Source: Eubacterium sp. (GTDB taxonomy: Bacteria; Bacillota; Clostridia; Lachnospirales; Lachnospiraceae). Taken from it: a stretch of DNA of 64,000 bases. The notes beneath the pieces are model-generated. The model ran no database searches. It was not told the DNA's origin and saw nothing but the letters and a program-made list of their open reading frames with translations. Positions within the stretch are counted from its first letter, which is position 1; every line of letters begins with the position of its first letter. Shown piece after piece: positions 1 to 7,843 of the stretch. The stretch is from NCBI GenBank assembly GCA_022794015.1, contig JAAWDZ010000060.1, positions 1 through 64,000 on the forward strand, in the 5' to 3' direction. The translations under genes were made by a program, and so were the position numbers.

Positions 1-142
1 CCGTTCATGGGTCAGGAACGCGCATTTACTGCGTGTTCCGTGAGAATATGATACAAGTTCGGGGCGATTTTTGCGAAGCAAAACTTTAAATATCGCCCCG
101 AACCGTTACTGTGAGCGGCCTCCCAGGCCGTGAACAGTAACG
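1..142. repeat. Structured intergenic repeat family I, copy A (left end possibly cut by the window)
   Basis: Three consecutive hairpins can be read. Hairpin 1 pairs 15-23 with 31-39 (9 bp, 7-nt loop) and is followed by GTGAGAAT at 40-47. Hairpin 2 pairs 57-68 with 92-103 (12 bp) and encloses a small stem 69-74/78-83 plus an unpaired CTTTAAAT at 84-91. Hairpin 3 pairs 104-112 with 134-142 and encloses 116-121/125-130. The same plan, with different stem sequences but the same GTGAGAAT linker and CTTTAAAT bulge, recurs at 28331-28475. The function is unknown. It could be a miniature mobile element or a structured RNA. Confidence 0.7.
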
Positions 143-175
143 AACAATAAGCCAGTAAAGTGACAGGCTGAATTG

Positions 176-358
176 TTATGGAACTTCACAAGTGACCGGA
201 CGGTCATGGGCCGCTTTGTGCGCCTGCAAGGATTCAAGCATATATCCTAAAGCAGTGAGATCGGCAGAAAGCAACTCCAGAGAGGTTTCATCGAAACATT
301 CTGAAAGCTGGCAGGCTAAGGTGGATAAAAAATAGAGATTAGAGCAATTGTGTTTCAT
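176..358 (-). CDS. Small DUF6774-like protein
   Basis: This 60-residue protein begins MKHNCSNLYFLSTLACQ and is built of two short predicted helices around a conserved pattern: hydrophobic, then Ala-Cys, then acidic and Leu-Leu. It resembles the short DUF6774 proteins common in Lachnospiraceae, whose role is unknown. A weak AGGA ribosome binding site lies 8 bases before the ATG. It stands alone, divergent from the gene at 535, and its 3' end abuts repeat copy A. There is no signal peptide or membrane segment. The family assignment is from memory of the pattern and is moderate; an unrelated spurious frame is possible but less likely given the composition. Confidence 0.55.
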   Translation of the reverse strand: MKHNCSNLYFLSTLACQLSECFDETSLELLSADLTALGYMLESLQAHKAAHDRPVTCEVP

Positions 359-461
359 GTTGAAGTATCCTGTGATTTGTTTTATATAATATATGTACTT
401 GAAAGCAGAGGGTTAAATTCCAGGTATTCTTTAAGGTTTCCTTAAAGTTTGATAAAATAGC

Positions 462-489
462 ATGACATTTTCATTTTTTCTGTTATAAT
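462..489 (+). promoter_or_regulatory. Candidate sigma-A promoter for the 535 gene
   Basis: ATGACA (462-467), a 16-base spacer and a perfect TATAAT (484-489) sit about 45 bases before the start codon at 535. Confidence 0.5.
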
Positions 490-534
490 CTTGTCATCCG
501 GGAAAGCTATTATATATAAGGTGGGTGACAGAAT

Positions 535-798
535 TTGAAGAAAAACGGAATGAAGAAATTATTATTGGTTATTTCAACGGCAGTAAGTGCAATTTTTTTC
601 TTTTTGTCGGTTTCGTCACTGTATGTGGAAACAGATATGCTGGATGGCAGTTTTCATACGCCATGGTTTAGCTGGCAGGTAGATGCCGTAGGGGTTTATT
701 TCCTGACAGCGGCGTTTTGTCTGGTTACAGCGCGACTGGGAACAGTTGTTTTTCATAAAAATGAAGAAGATAATTATGAAGTGCTCATCGAAGGATGA
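535..798 (+). CDS. Small membrane protein, unrecognised
   Basis: This 87-residue protein has a first hydrophobic segment at about residues 8-28, which may be an uncleaved signal or a membrane anchor. A loop of about 28 residues containing the WFSWQVDAVG stretch follows, then a second hydrophobic segment at about 50-70, then a short charged tail. Both termini are probably cytoplasmic. The start is TTG at 535, because AAGGTGG at 518-524 is correctly spaced for it and too far from the ATG at 550. I do not recognise the family. It is monocistronic: a promoter lies upstream and a hairpin overlaps its stop codon. Confidence 0.6.
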   Translation: MKKNGMKKLLLVISTAVSAIFFFLSVSSLYVETDMLDGSFHTPWFSWQVDAVGVYFLTAAFCLVTARLGTVVFHKNEEDNYEVLIEG

Positions 799-804
799 GC
801 ACTT
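779..804 (+). terminator. Hairpin overlapping the stop codon
   Basis: AAGTGCTCATC and GATGAGCACTT form an 11-bp perfect stem with a 4-base loop. The stop codon lies inside the stem. The T-rich run follows only after a gap, so it may act on either strand between the convergent genes. Confidence 0.5.
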
Positions 805-840
805 TCACATTTGGGAAATTTTTTGTTTTGCAGGGGTATT

Positions 841-1809
841 TTATTCTAACAGACCGGGTTTGTAGCCACATTCTGCTATAATTTGCAGATCATTTTCAAT
901 GGTAATGCCGGACGTAGTGAGCATGTCGCCTGATATCGCGGCATTTGCTCCGGAAAGGAAGCAGGCTTTTCCTTTATCTGGCATGGAACCTCTGCCGCCA
1001 GCTAAGCGGATAGCTGCCTTGGGCAGAAGAAAACGGAAAATTGCGATTGTGCGGCGTATCTCGTCGTAGCTTAGAGGGGGTTGTCCCTCCAGCGGAGTAC
1101 CTGGGATAGGATTTAATACATTGACCGGGACAGAATGAATATCAAGTTCACGCAGCATAAGAGCTAAGTCGATACGGTCTTCCATGGTTTCGTTTAGTCC
1201 TATGATTCCTCCGCTGCAAACATGCATACCGGCAGCTTTTGCGGCTTTTATGGCAGCAATTTTGTCTTCGATCGTGTGGGTGGTGCAAATATTCGGAAAA
1301 AAACTGGCGGAAGCTTCCAGATTATTATGTACGCGGGACGCGCCAGCCTGTAAAAGCTGCTCATATTGTTTTTGCTGCAGCAGGCCCAGGGAAACGCAGA
1401 CTTCAATCCGGTGTGTTTCTCTGATTGCACGTATGGCGTCGCAAAGGGAATTTACTTCTGTATCATTTAAGCTGCGCCCGGAAGTTACAATTGAATAGCG
1501 AAGTACGCCTCTGTCGGCATTATATAAGGCTTGCCGGATCAGCGTATCCTTGTCTAAAAGCGGATATTCTTTTATGTCGGTGTGATAATGTGCGGATTGT
1601 GCGCAGTATTTGCAGTTTTCCGGACATCGCCCGCTTTTTCCGTTGATAATCGTACACAGGTCAAAGAGATTTTTGCAAAAATGGATACGAATGCGGTTTG
1701 CTGCAGCGCAGACATCTTCTAATGGCAGGGGAAGGAGTGAAAGAGTTTCTTCTTTTGTAATCAGGTTTCCCTGATATATTTTTTCTTCTAAAGTTTTTAT
1801 GTCTGTCAT
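841..1809 (-). CDS. bioB: Biotin synthase BioB
   Basis: A radical-SAM enzyme that inserts sulfur into dethiobiotin to make biotin, in the cytoplasm. The 322 residues match the usual length. The CxxxCxxC cluster motif (CPENCKYC) is at residues 62-69, and the YSIVTSGR, NNLEAS and RLAGGRG blocks typical of BioB follow. The start is supported by AGGAGG five bases upstream. It lies 9 bases downstream of bioY on the same strand, so the two form an operon behind a BirA-type operator. No bioA, bioD or bioF is in the window, so the pair may serve to import and convert dethiobiotin, or the other genes may lie elsewhere. Confidence 0.95.
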   Translation of the reverse strand: MTDIKTLEEKIYQGNLITKEETLSLLPLPLEDVCAAANRIRIHFCKNLFDLCTIINGKSGRCPENCKYCAQSAHYHTDIKEYPLLDKDTLIRQALYNADRGVLRYSIVTSGRSLNDTEVNSLCDAIRAIRETHRIEVCVSLGLLQQKQYEQLLQAGASRVHNNLEASASFFPNICTTHTIEDKIAAIKAAKAAGMHVCSGGIIGLNETMEDRIDLALMLRELDIHSVPVNVLNPIPGTPLEGQPPLSYDEIRRTIAIFRFLLPKAAIRLAGGRGSMPDKGKACFLSGANAAISGDMLTTSGITIENDLQIIAECGYKPGLLE

Positions 1810-1818
1810 GCTGTCCTC

Positions 1819-2403
1819 CTATAAATTTTCAAGTAAATGGGCCTTTTGTAACGCATTGCGGATCAGTGGTCCGATATTGCAGGCGAGCAGAATTTTAAGC
1901 GCATCGCCTAACAGGAACGGAAACACGCAGGCAGTTAAGGCATACCAGAGAGTACATTTGGCTTCCAGGATAAACCAGGCAGTCCCAAACAGATAAGCGA
2001 CTATCATTCCAATTACCATTCCAAGAATGGAAAAGATGGGCCTGCCGTGACATTTTTTTATGAAAATACCGCAGATAATAGATGTAAAGATAAAACCAAT
2101 CAGGTATCCGCCGGTAGGTCCGGCTAATTTTGCAAGCCCGCCGGAATATGCAGAAAATACAGGAAGCCCGGCAGTGCCTAACAGCAGGTAAACTAGGTAG
2201 CTTAAGGTACCGAGCTTTGTGCCAAGCAGATAGACGGCAAGGAAGACGACAAAGTTTGTAAACGAAATCGGTATGGCGCCAATTGGGATAGACATGGGGC
2301 CCAGAATACAAAACAGAGCAGTCATCAGGGCTGTGGCGGCCATTTGATAGATTGTAAGCTTCGACTTTGCTGCAGATGTTTGCGTGTTGGAATTTGAATT
2401 CAT
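1819..2403 (-). CDS. bioY: Biotin transporter S component BioY
   Basis: The substrate-binding membrane subunit of an ECF-type vitamin transporter, specific for biotin. The 194 residues contain about six hydrophobic segments and the BioY signature around GPTGGYLIGFI. It needs an energy-coupling module (EcfA/A'/T), which is not in the window and is normally shared from elsewhere. Only 9 bases separate it from bioB, so they are co-transcribed and probably co-repressed by biotinylated BirA through the operator at 2467-2498. GGAG lies about 11 bases before the ATG. Confidence 0.92.
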   Translation of the reverse strand: MNSNSNTQTSAAKSKLTIYQMAATALMTALFCILGPMSIPIGAIPISFTNFVVFLAVYLLGTKLGTLSYLVYLLLGTAGLPVFSAYSGGLAKLAGPTGGYLIGFIFTSIICGIFIKKCHGRPIFSILGMVIGMIVAYLFGTAWFILEAKCTLWYALTACVFPFLLGDALKILLACNIGPLIRNALQKAHLLENL

Positions 2404-2444
2404 GATATTTGGATCTCCTTTTCATTTTATATTATTTTAATAGG

Positions 2445-2473
2445 AGTTTATGCTATTTCAGACGGATTGTCAA
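2445..2473 (-). promoter_or_regulatory. Promoter of the bioY-bioB operon
   Basis: On the minus strand a perfect TTGACA (plus positions 2468-2473), a 17-base spacer and TAAACT (2445-2450) lie about 40 bases before bioY. The -35 box is inside the BirA-type operator. Confidence 0.7.
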
Positions 2474-2498
2474 CCACATATGTATATTTAGTTGACAA
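2467..2498. promoter_or_regulatory. BirA-type biotin operator
   Basis: TTGTCAAC at 2467-2474 and GTTGACAA at 2491-2498 are perfect inverted repeats with 16 bases between. This is the shape known for bifunctional BirA operators in Firmicutes. It overlaps the -35 element of bioY-bioB, which implies repression when biotin is plentiful. Confidence 0.8.
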
Positions 2499-2819
2499 TT
2501 GGGAAAAATAAACGGTAACAGGACAGTTGCCCGGAATGGTTGCTTTGGTTGTATTTTTGACAAACAGAAGGAAAAACCTGTGGAAAGCGAGTGTGGATGG
2601 AAACATGACAAAGATATAAAAATATGTATGATTTCATTTGATTTATACAATTTTACTGGGAAATAGAGGTTCCTTATGCAAAGATATGTCAATAAAATTG
2701 TATAAAATGTATACACTTTTTAAAATAAATACGGTAGATCGATAAAAAAGTAAAGAGGTAAAAAGCGGAAATAGAGTCTAAATAACGAAAAAAGGGAATC
2801 TGGAAGAAAAGCTCTTTAT
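2499..2819. other. Intergenic region, no gene seen
   Basis: This is an AT-rich stretch between the divergent bioY and HPr-like transcription units. I see no ribosome binding site followed by a credible reading frame, no strong hairpin and no match to the repeat families found elsewhere in the window. Confidence 0.5.
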
Positions 2820-2848
2820 TTGACAAATTGGGAAGCAGATGGCATAAT
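2820..2848 (+). promoter_or_regulatory. Promoter for the HPr-like gene
   Basis: TTGACA (2820-2825), a 17-base spacer and CATAAT (2843-2848) lie about 60 bases before the start at 2907. Confidence 0.65.
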
Positions 2849-2906
2849 TTAACACGTAACAGGGAAAACCAGAATTATCAATTATATTTTGAAAGGAATG
2901 ATTAAT

Positions 2907-3134
2907 ATGGTAGAGAGGAAAGTAAAATTCCAGAATTCGGAAGATGTAGAGGATTTCGTAAAAGCTGCGGGACAGTGTGATTTTGATATTGATATTCTGT
3001 ATGACCATATTTATATTGATGCAAAATCTTTCCTGGGAGTATTAGGGCTCGGCCTGAGAAGGAATTTGACGGTTCAGTACTTTGGTGAGAATGCGATATT
3101 TGAAAATATACTTGAGAATTACGCAGTAGCATAA
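2907..3134 (+). CDS. HPr-like small protein without the active-site histidine
   Basis: A 75-residue protein with the fold pattern of the PTS phosphocarrier HPr. The segment DAKSFLGVLGLGL matches the HPr block around regulatory Ser46. The phosphoryl-accepting His15 region is replaced (VKAAGQCDFDID), so it cannot act as a normal phosphocarrier. Such HPr-like proteins are frequent in Lachnospiraceae and their role is not established. The start is the ATG at 2907, because GAAAGGA at 2891-2897 is correctly spaced for it; an upstream TTG at 2889 has no such site. It has its own promoter and a terminator downstream. Confidence 0.75.
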   Translation: MVERKVKFQNSEDVEDFVKAAGQCDFDIDILYDHIYIDAKSFLGVLGLGLRRNLTVQYFGENAIFENILENYAVA

Positions 3135-3164
3135 AGGAAATATTACACCCTCCTTCAGTGTCAG

Positions 3165-3193
3165 AAAGTAACAGTTCAGACAGGCTGTCCTGT
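3165..3193. repeat. Repeat family I, short copy B
   Basis: GTAACAG and CTGTTAC form the outer stem, with GACAG/CTGTC inside. It begins with GTAACAGTTCAG, the same left-end sequence as copies D and E, but lacks the internal hairpins, as an internally deleted member would. Confidence 0.5.
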
Positions 3194-3226
3194 TACACGC
3201 TATGCGATGCACACAAATATTATATC

Positions 3227-3278
3227 AGAAAACATTTTGATTCGAAGAAAACGGATCATAATGTTTTCTTTTTTTTTG
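3227..3278 (+). terminator. Intrinsic terminator after the HPr-like gene
   Basis: AGAAAACATT (3227-3236) pairs with AATGTTTTCT (3260-3269), with a further GATTCG/CGGATC pairing in the loop, and a run of T residues follows. Confidence 0.7.
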
Positions 3279-3333
3279 TTTTCAGGTATAATGGAAAATG
3301 TAAAGAATGAATGAAAATAAAAAGGATGTGGGT

Positions 3334-5685
3334 ATGGAAGGACTTCCGGTGATTAGGGTCCCGGTACGTAATCTGGTGGAATTTATTTTGCGTTCGGGAG
3401 ATATAGACAATCGAATCAGCGCGGCTGCAAGAGCAGACGCTATGCAGGAAGGCAGCAGAATACATCGTAAAATCCAAAAGCATATGGGGGCTTTCTATCA
3501 GGCGGAGGTGCCGCTTAAAACAGAAGTGGATACGGGAGAGTATGTGTTGTTGGTTGAGGGCAGAGCGGACGGCATTATACAGGGAGAACGCGTGGTTGTG
3601 GACGAAATAAAGGGCGTTTACAGGAATTTGGCGCGGCTTTCTGAACCGGTGGCAGTACACAGGGCGCAGGCGATGTGTTATGCTTATATGTATGCCAGCG
3701 GACAGGGACTTTCACAGATTGGTGTACAGATGACATATTGCAATCTGGATACGGAAGAAATAAAACGGTTTTTGGAGGAGTTTGATTTTTCAGATTTAAA
3801 AGAATGGTTTGACGGGCTTTTGGCGCGTTACCGGAAATGGGCGGATTTTCAGTTTGCGTGGAAGCATAAGATGACGGCGTCCGCTGCTAAGCTGACTTTT
3901 CCGTATGCTTATCGGGAAGGGCAAAAAGAGCTGGCGCAGGATGTATACCGGACGATTCTGCGCAGAAAAAATTTGTTTATCCAGGCGCCTACAGGTGCGG
4001 GCAAGACGCTTTCTACGATGTACCCGGCAGTAAAGGCGGTGGGGGAAGGACTGGCGGATAAGATTTTTTATCTGACGGCAAAGACGGTTACGGGGACGGT
4101 GGCAAAGGAAACGTTTTCTCTGTTTATCGAGAAGGGATACCGGGCGAAAATCGTTTTGATTACGGCGAAAGAAAAGCTTTGCCTTTGTGAGGAAATGGAC
4201 TGTAATCCGGTGCATTGCGTTTATGCCGATGGACATTTTGACCGGGTGAACGATGCAGTATATGATTTGCTTATGAAGGAGGATTTTTTTACCAGAGAAG
4301 TGATTTTGGAACAGGCGAAAAGATACCGGGTCTGTCCGTTTGAATTGTGCCTGGATGCGGCTTCATGGTCAGATGATGTGATTTGCGATTACAATTATGT
4401 GTTTGATCCAAATGTTTATCTGAAGCGCTTTTTTGCAGAAGGGCAGAAGGGGAATTATCTTTTTCTGGTGGATGAGGCGCACAATCTGGTGGAACGCGGC
4501 AGAAAGATGTACAGCGCAGAGATTTACAAGGAGGATTTCCTGGCGGTCAGGAAACGGGTAAAGGGGTTGGATAAACGTTTGGAGCAGGAACTTTCGCGGT
4601 GCAATCAGATACTTTTGGGGTATAAGCGGGAGTGTGATACCTGCAAGGTCTATGAGGATGGTATCAGCCCGTTGGTATTTGCATTGATGCAGCTTTTAGA
4701 GAGACTGGATTTCTTTTTGCAGGAAGGACAAGAGATAACGGGAAAAAAAGAGGTGACGGAGTTTTATCTGAACCTGCGGAATTTTTTGAATATCTATGAG
4801 CGCGTAGATGAACGGTATGTAATTTATGCAGAGCATGAGGAGGATGGGCGGTTTCGGATACGCCTGTTTTGCGTAGATCCATCGTTAAATTTGCAAAAAT
4901 GTCTGGATAAAGCACGGGCGGCTATATTTTTTTCTGCAACGCTTCTGCCGGTCGGATATTATAAGGAGATGTTGAGCACAAAGGAGGACAATTATGCAGT
5001 TTATGCAAAGACTTCATTTTCAGAAGAGCAGAGGCTGCTGTTAATTGGCCGGGATGTGAGCAGTCGGTATAAAAGGCGCAATGAAGCGGAGTTTACAAAG
5101 ATTGCATTGTATATTGCCGGGATTACGGCGGCAAAAAAGGGAAATTATATGGTGTTTTTTCCGTCCTATCAGTTAATGGGACAGGTGTATGAAGGCTTTT
5201 TGCAGGTAATGCCGAAGGGAATGCAGGTTTTGCTGCAGGAAAGCGGCATGAAGGAGGAAAAACGAGAGGAATTTCTGCGGGTTTTTGAAGAGGAACGAAA
5301 AGATACGCTGGTAGCATTTTGTGTACTGGGCGGTATTTTTGGGGAAGGGATTGATTTGAAAGAGGAGCGTCTGATAGGTGCGGTGGTTGTAGGAACAGGG
5401 CTTCCGCAGATTGGGAATGAGCGGGAGATTTTAAAGGATTATTATGACAGGAAGGCAGGAAATGGATTTGATTATGCTTACCGTTATCCGGGGATGAATA
5501 AGGTGCTGCAGGCGGCAGGAAGAGTTATCCGTACTGCGGCGGATCGCGGAGTGATAGCGCTTTTGGATGACCGCTTTCTGGAAAGCAGTTATCTTTGTCT
5601 GTTTCCAAAGGAGTGGGAAAAATATGCGGTCTGCAGCTGTAAAAATGCCGGACAAAAGGCGTTAGACTTCTGGAAGAAGATTTAA
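3334..5685 (+). CDS. Rad3/DinG-type helicase with N-terminal Cas4-like nuclease domain
   Basis: A superfamily 2 DNA helicase of the XPD/DinG group. The N-terminal 180 residues carry a PD-(D/E)XK pattern (EGRADGII then VVDEIKG), as in Cas4/RecB-like nucleases. Then come Walker A (APTGAGKT), cysteines suited to a 4Fe-4S cluster (from KLCLCEEMDCN to CPFELC), a DEAH box (VDEAHN) and motif VI (QAAGRVIRT). It probably acts in DNA repair or unwinding of structured DNA. The start chosen is ATG 3334, with AAAAGGAT upstream; an in-frame ATG at 3307 lacks a site. The last 24 bases overlap the convergent LysR gene. The family is common in Lachnospiraceae as a single-gene unit. Confidence 0.88.
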   Translation: MEGLPVIRVPVRNLVEFILRSGDIDNRISAAARADAMQEGSRIHRKIQKHMGAFYQAEVPLKTEVDTGEYVLLVEGRADGIIQGERVVVDEIKGVYRNLARLSEPVAVHRAQAMCYAYMYASGQGLSQIGVQMTYCNLDTEEIKRFLEEFDFSDLKEWFDGLLARYRKWADFQFAWKHKMTASAAKLTFPYAYREGQKELAQDVYRTILRRKNLFIQAPTGAGKTLSTMYPAVKAVGEGLADKIFYLTAKTVTGTVAKETFSLFIEKGYRAKIVLITAKEKLCLCEEMDCNPVHCVYADGHFDRVNDAVYDLLMKEDFFTREVILEQAKRYRVCPFELCLDAASWSDDVICDYNYVFDPNVYLKRFFAEGQKGNYLFLVDEAHNLVERGRKMYSAEIYKEDFLAVRKRVKGLDKRLEQELSRCNQILLGYKRECDTCKVYEDGISPLVFALMQLLERLDFFLQEGQEITGKKEVTEFYLNLRNFLNIYERVDERYVIYAEHEEDGRFRIRLFCVDPSLNLQKCLDKARAAIFFSATLLPVGYYKEMLSTKEDNYAVYAKTSFSEEQRLLLIGRDVSSRYKRRNEAEFTKIALYIAGITAAKKGNYMVFFPSYQLMGQVYEGFLQVMPKGMQVLLQESGMKEEKREEFLRVFEEERKDTLVAFCVLGGIFGEGIDLKEERLIGAVVVGTGLPQIGNEREILKDYYDRKAGNGFDYAYRYPGMNKVLQAAGRVIRTAADRGVIALLDDRFLESSYLCLFPKEWEKYAVCSCKNAGQKALDFWKKI

Positions 5686-6546
5686 AAATTCTTCCGTGGA
5701 AACAGCCGTCGGGAGGCTGGTGTTGATGGAAACAACGATATGGCGGGGCGGGATTTCTTCTTTGGTGTGAAGAATAAAAAGGTCCTTTTCATCCGGCGTG
5801 AGGCAGTAGTCCGGGATAAATGCGATTCCAAGGCCGATACGGGCAAGGTCGATTAAAAGGTCATTGCTGCTCAGCTCGATTTCAGGAATCAGTTCAAGCT
5901 GGTGCTGTAAAAACAGATTGTGTAAAAACTTACTTGTGGTACTTTTTGGGTCCAGCATAAGAATGGGGTGCCGTTTTAACTCCTCAAAAGAAAAATCCTT
6001 CTGATCTTGTTTGAAAAAAGAAGGATTTGCAATAAATACGTCATGGAATACCCGTATTGTCTTTTGGACATAGGCGTGGTTTAAGCGGGAGTTAGGGTCA
6101 TTGGTTACAATCAGGTCTACTTTTCCCTGTTCCAGCAGATCGGCACAGGCGAGGGAAGATGCGTTGGTGACTTTGATTGGCACGGAAGGGAAAACAGCGT
6201 GAAATTGTTTTAAAAAAGGAACTAAAAGATAGCGGCAGATGGTATCCGTGGCGCCGATATGCAGTTGTCCAAGTCCGGAGTTTTTGATGTCGGACAGTTG
6301 GTTTTCTCCCCGGTGAATCAGATTTATGGCAGGCTCAATGTGTTTAAGCAGAATCTGGCCTGCCGGGGAAAGCTGTACTTTTTTCGTGCTGCGTACAAAC
6401 AACGGCTGCCCTAATTTTTTTTCCAATGCTTTTATGGATTGGCTGACGGCAGACTGGGAGATGAAAAGCTGTCGGCTGGCTTCGGAAAAGCTGAGTGTTG
6501 TAGCAACATAATAAAATACCTTGTATAATTCATAATTGATATCCAT
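5662..6546 (-). CDS. LysR-family transcriptional regulator
   Basis: This 294-residue DNA-binding protein has an N-terminal winged helix-turn-helix (residues about 1-60, SEASRQLFISQSAVSQ) followed by a LysR substrate-binding domain (about 90-290). It is divergent from the methyltransferase at 6630 with an 83-base gap, so by LysR habit it may control that gene and itself, but no effector can be named. AAAGGAG precedes the ATG. The 3' end overlaps the helicase gene tail-to-tail by 24 bases, with both stops read from the same codon register on opposite strands. Confidence 0.92.
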   Translation of the reverse strand: MDINYELYKVFYYVATTLSFSEASRQLFISQSAVSQSIKALEKKLGQPLFVRSTKKVQLSPAGQILLKHIEPAINLIHRGENQLSDIKNSGLGQLHIGATDTICRYLLVPFLKQFHAVFPSVPIKVTNASSLACADLLEQGKVDLIVTNDPNSRLNHAYVQKTIRVFHDVFIANPSFFKQDQKDFSFEELKRHPILMLDPKSTTSKFLHNLFLQHQLELIPEIELSSNDLLIDLARIGLGIAFIPDYCLTPDEKDLFILHTKEEIPPRHIVVSINTSLPTAVSTEEFLNLLPEV

Positions 6547-6629
6547 AGAGAGCGCTCCTTTCGTATTTGGTATTGATTATAAGTTGTGCTAATAAGACTG
6601 TCAAGTAAAGAGATAAGAAAGGACTGGAT

Positions 6630-7490
6630 ATGTGGTTAGCAGAGAATTGGAAGGATTATGAAGTTTTGGATTGTTCCGGTGGTGAAAAACTGGAGAGGTG
6701 GGGAAAATATGTGCTGGTGCGGCCGGATCCTCAGGTGATCTGGCATACGCCGAAAACAGCAAAAGGCTGGAAAAACAGAAATGCACATTATCACCGCAGC
6801 AGCAAGGGCGGCGGCGAGTGGGAGTTTTTCGATTTGCCCAGGCAATGGCATGTTCAGTATGGAGATTTGACGTTTTGTTTGAAACCGTTTCATTTTAAAC
6901 ATACCGGACTGTTTCCGGAGCAGGCGGTCAACTGGGACTGGTGTGCAAAAAAAATTCGCGGAGCAGGCAGAAAAATAAAGGTGCTGAATTTGTTTGCTTA
7001 TACCGGAGGTGCGACTGTTTCGGCAGCGGCAGCAGGGGCAAGCGTGACCCATGTGGATGCATCGAAGGGGATGGTGACATGGGCAAAGGAAAACGCGTCT
7101 GTTTCAGGGCTTGCGGACGCGCCTGTCCGTTGGATTGTGGATGACTGCGTAAAATTTGTGGAGCGGGAAATCAGACGGCAAAACAGGTATGATGCAATTA
7201 TAATGGATCCGCCTTCTTATGGCAGAGGGCCAAAAGGGGAGATTTGGAAAATGGAAGATGCCATTCATGGATTTATCCGGCTGTGTGTGAAATTGCTTTC
7301 AGATCGGCCGTTATTTGTGTTAGTGAATTCTTATACGACGGGACTTCAGCCGGCGGTTCTGGCTTATATGCTGGAAGTGGAGATGAGGAAATATCACGGG
7401 AAGGTTACTGCGGATGAGGTCGGGGTTCCGGTTACGTCTACCGGGCTGGTGCTGCCTTGTGGGGCTTGCGGACGATATGAGGGTATATGA
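6630..7490 (+). CDS. Class I SAM-dependent methyltransferase, RlmI/COG1092-like
   Basis: A 286-residue protein with a Rossmann SAM-binding motif (NLFAYTGG, about residues 121-128) and a catalytic MDPPSYGRG motif (about 191-199). It resembles the methyltransferase half of RlmI-type 23S rRNA cytosine methyltransferases but lacks the N-terminal PUA domain and has its own short N-terminal domain. An rRNA substrate is inferred from the family, not shown. AAAGGA lies 8 bases before the ATG. It is divergent from the LysR gene and followed by an intrinsic terminator, so it is monocistronic. Confidence 0.85.
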   Translation: MWLAENWKDYEVLDCSGGEKLERWGKYVLVRPDPQVIWHTPKTAKGWKNRNAHYHRSSKGGGEWEFFDLPRQWHVQYGDLTFCLKPFHFKHTGLFPEQAVNWDWCAKKIRGAGRKIKVLNLFAYTGGATVSAAAAGASVTHVDASKGMVTWAKENASVSGLADAPVRWIVDDCVKFVEREIRRQNRYDAIIMDPPSYGRGPKGEIWKMEDAIHGFIRLCVKLLSDRPLFVLVNSYTTGLQPAVLAYMLEVEMRKYHGKVTADEVGVPVTSTGLVLPCGACGRYEGI

Positions 7491-7528
7491 CGGCGCTTTA
7501 AATTGCGTTTTGTATATCAGACGGAAGG

Positions 7529-7556
7529 CAGGGTATGTGGCATACTCTGTTTTTTC
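7529..7556 (+). terminator. Intrinsic terminator after the methyltransferase
   Basis: CAGGGTATG and CATACTCTG form a 9-bp stem (one wobble) with a 3-base loop, followed directly by six T residues. Confidence 0.8.
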
Positions 7557-7707
7557 TGTTTGACTGCATTTTCAAGGTTGTATTTGTTTTCTGAGTTTGA
7601 GCGTGTTAAAAAAATTATTCCCGCAATCTGTATTCCTGATATTGTGGAAAATTTACCTTACAAAAAACATTTTCAGATACAATATTGAGAATATGAGTAA
7701 TTGTGTA
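7557..7707. other. Intergenic region, nothing recognised
   Basis: A reading frame of about 60 codons crosses this stretch from 7503, but it begins with TTG, has no ribosome binding site and runs through the terminator. I do not call a gene here. Confidence 0.5.
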
Positions 7708-7786
7708 CAATTTGCAATGCATTTTGAATATCTATGTTCAAATTGCAGATTTTGGGCTATATAAATATGGCACATTTTAGTATAAT
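7708..7786 (+). promoter_or_regulatory. Candidate operator and promoter for the LytTR/GHKL genes
   Basis: A consensus TATAAT at 7781-7786 has no good -35 box, which suits an activator-dependent promoter. Just upstream are two direct copies of CAAWTTGCA (7708-7716 and 7739-7747, 31 bases apart). There is also an 11-base near-perfect inverted repeat (7718-7728 and 7737-7747). Autoregulation by the LytTR regulator is an inference. Confidence 0.4.
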
Positions 7787-7843
7787 GACGGGAGTGATAT
7801 AATAAAAGACATATATCTTACAAAAGAAAAAGAGGATAAACAG

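Noticed and set aside
2453..2716. Minus-strand frame of 87 codons upstream of bioY
   Set aside because: Covers the BirA-type operator and promoter, has no ribosome binding site and no recognisable protein pattern.
3334..5685. CRISPR-associated Cas4 or Cas3
   Set aside because: The nuclease domain is fused to an XPD/DinG helicase, and there is no CRISPR array or other cas gene in the window.
7503..7688. 61-codon reading frame after the methyltransferase
   Set aside because: Starts with TTG without a ribosome binding site and runs straight through the intrinsic terminator at 7529-7556.
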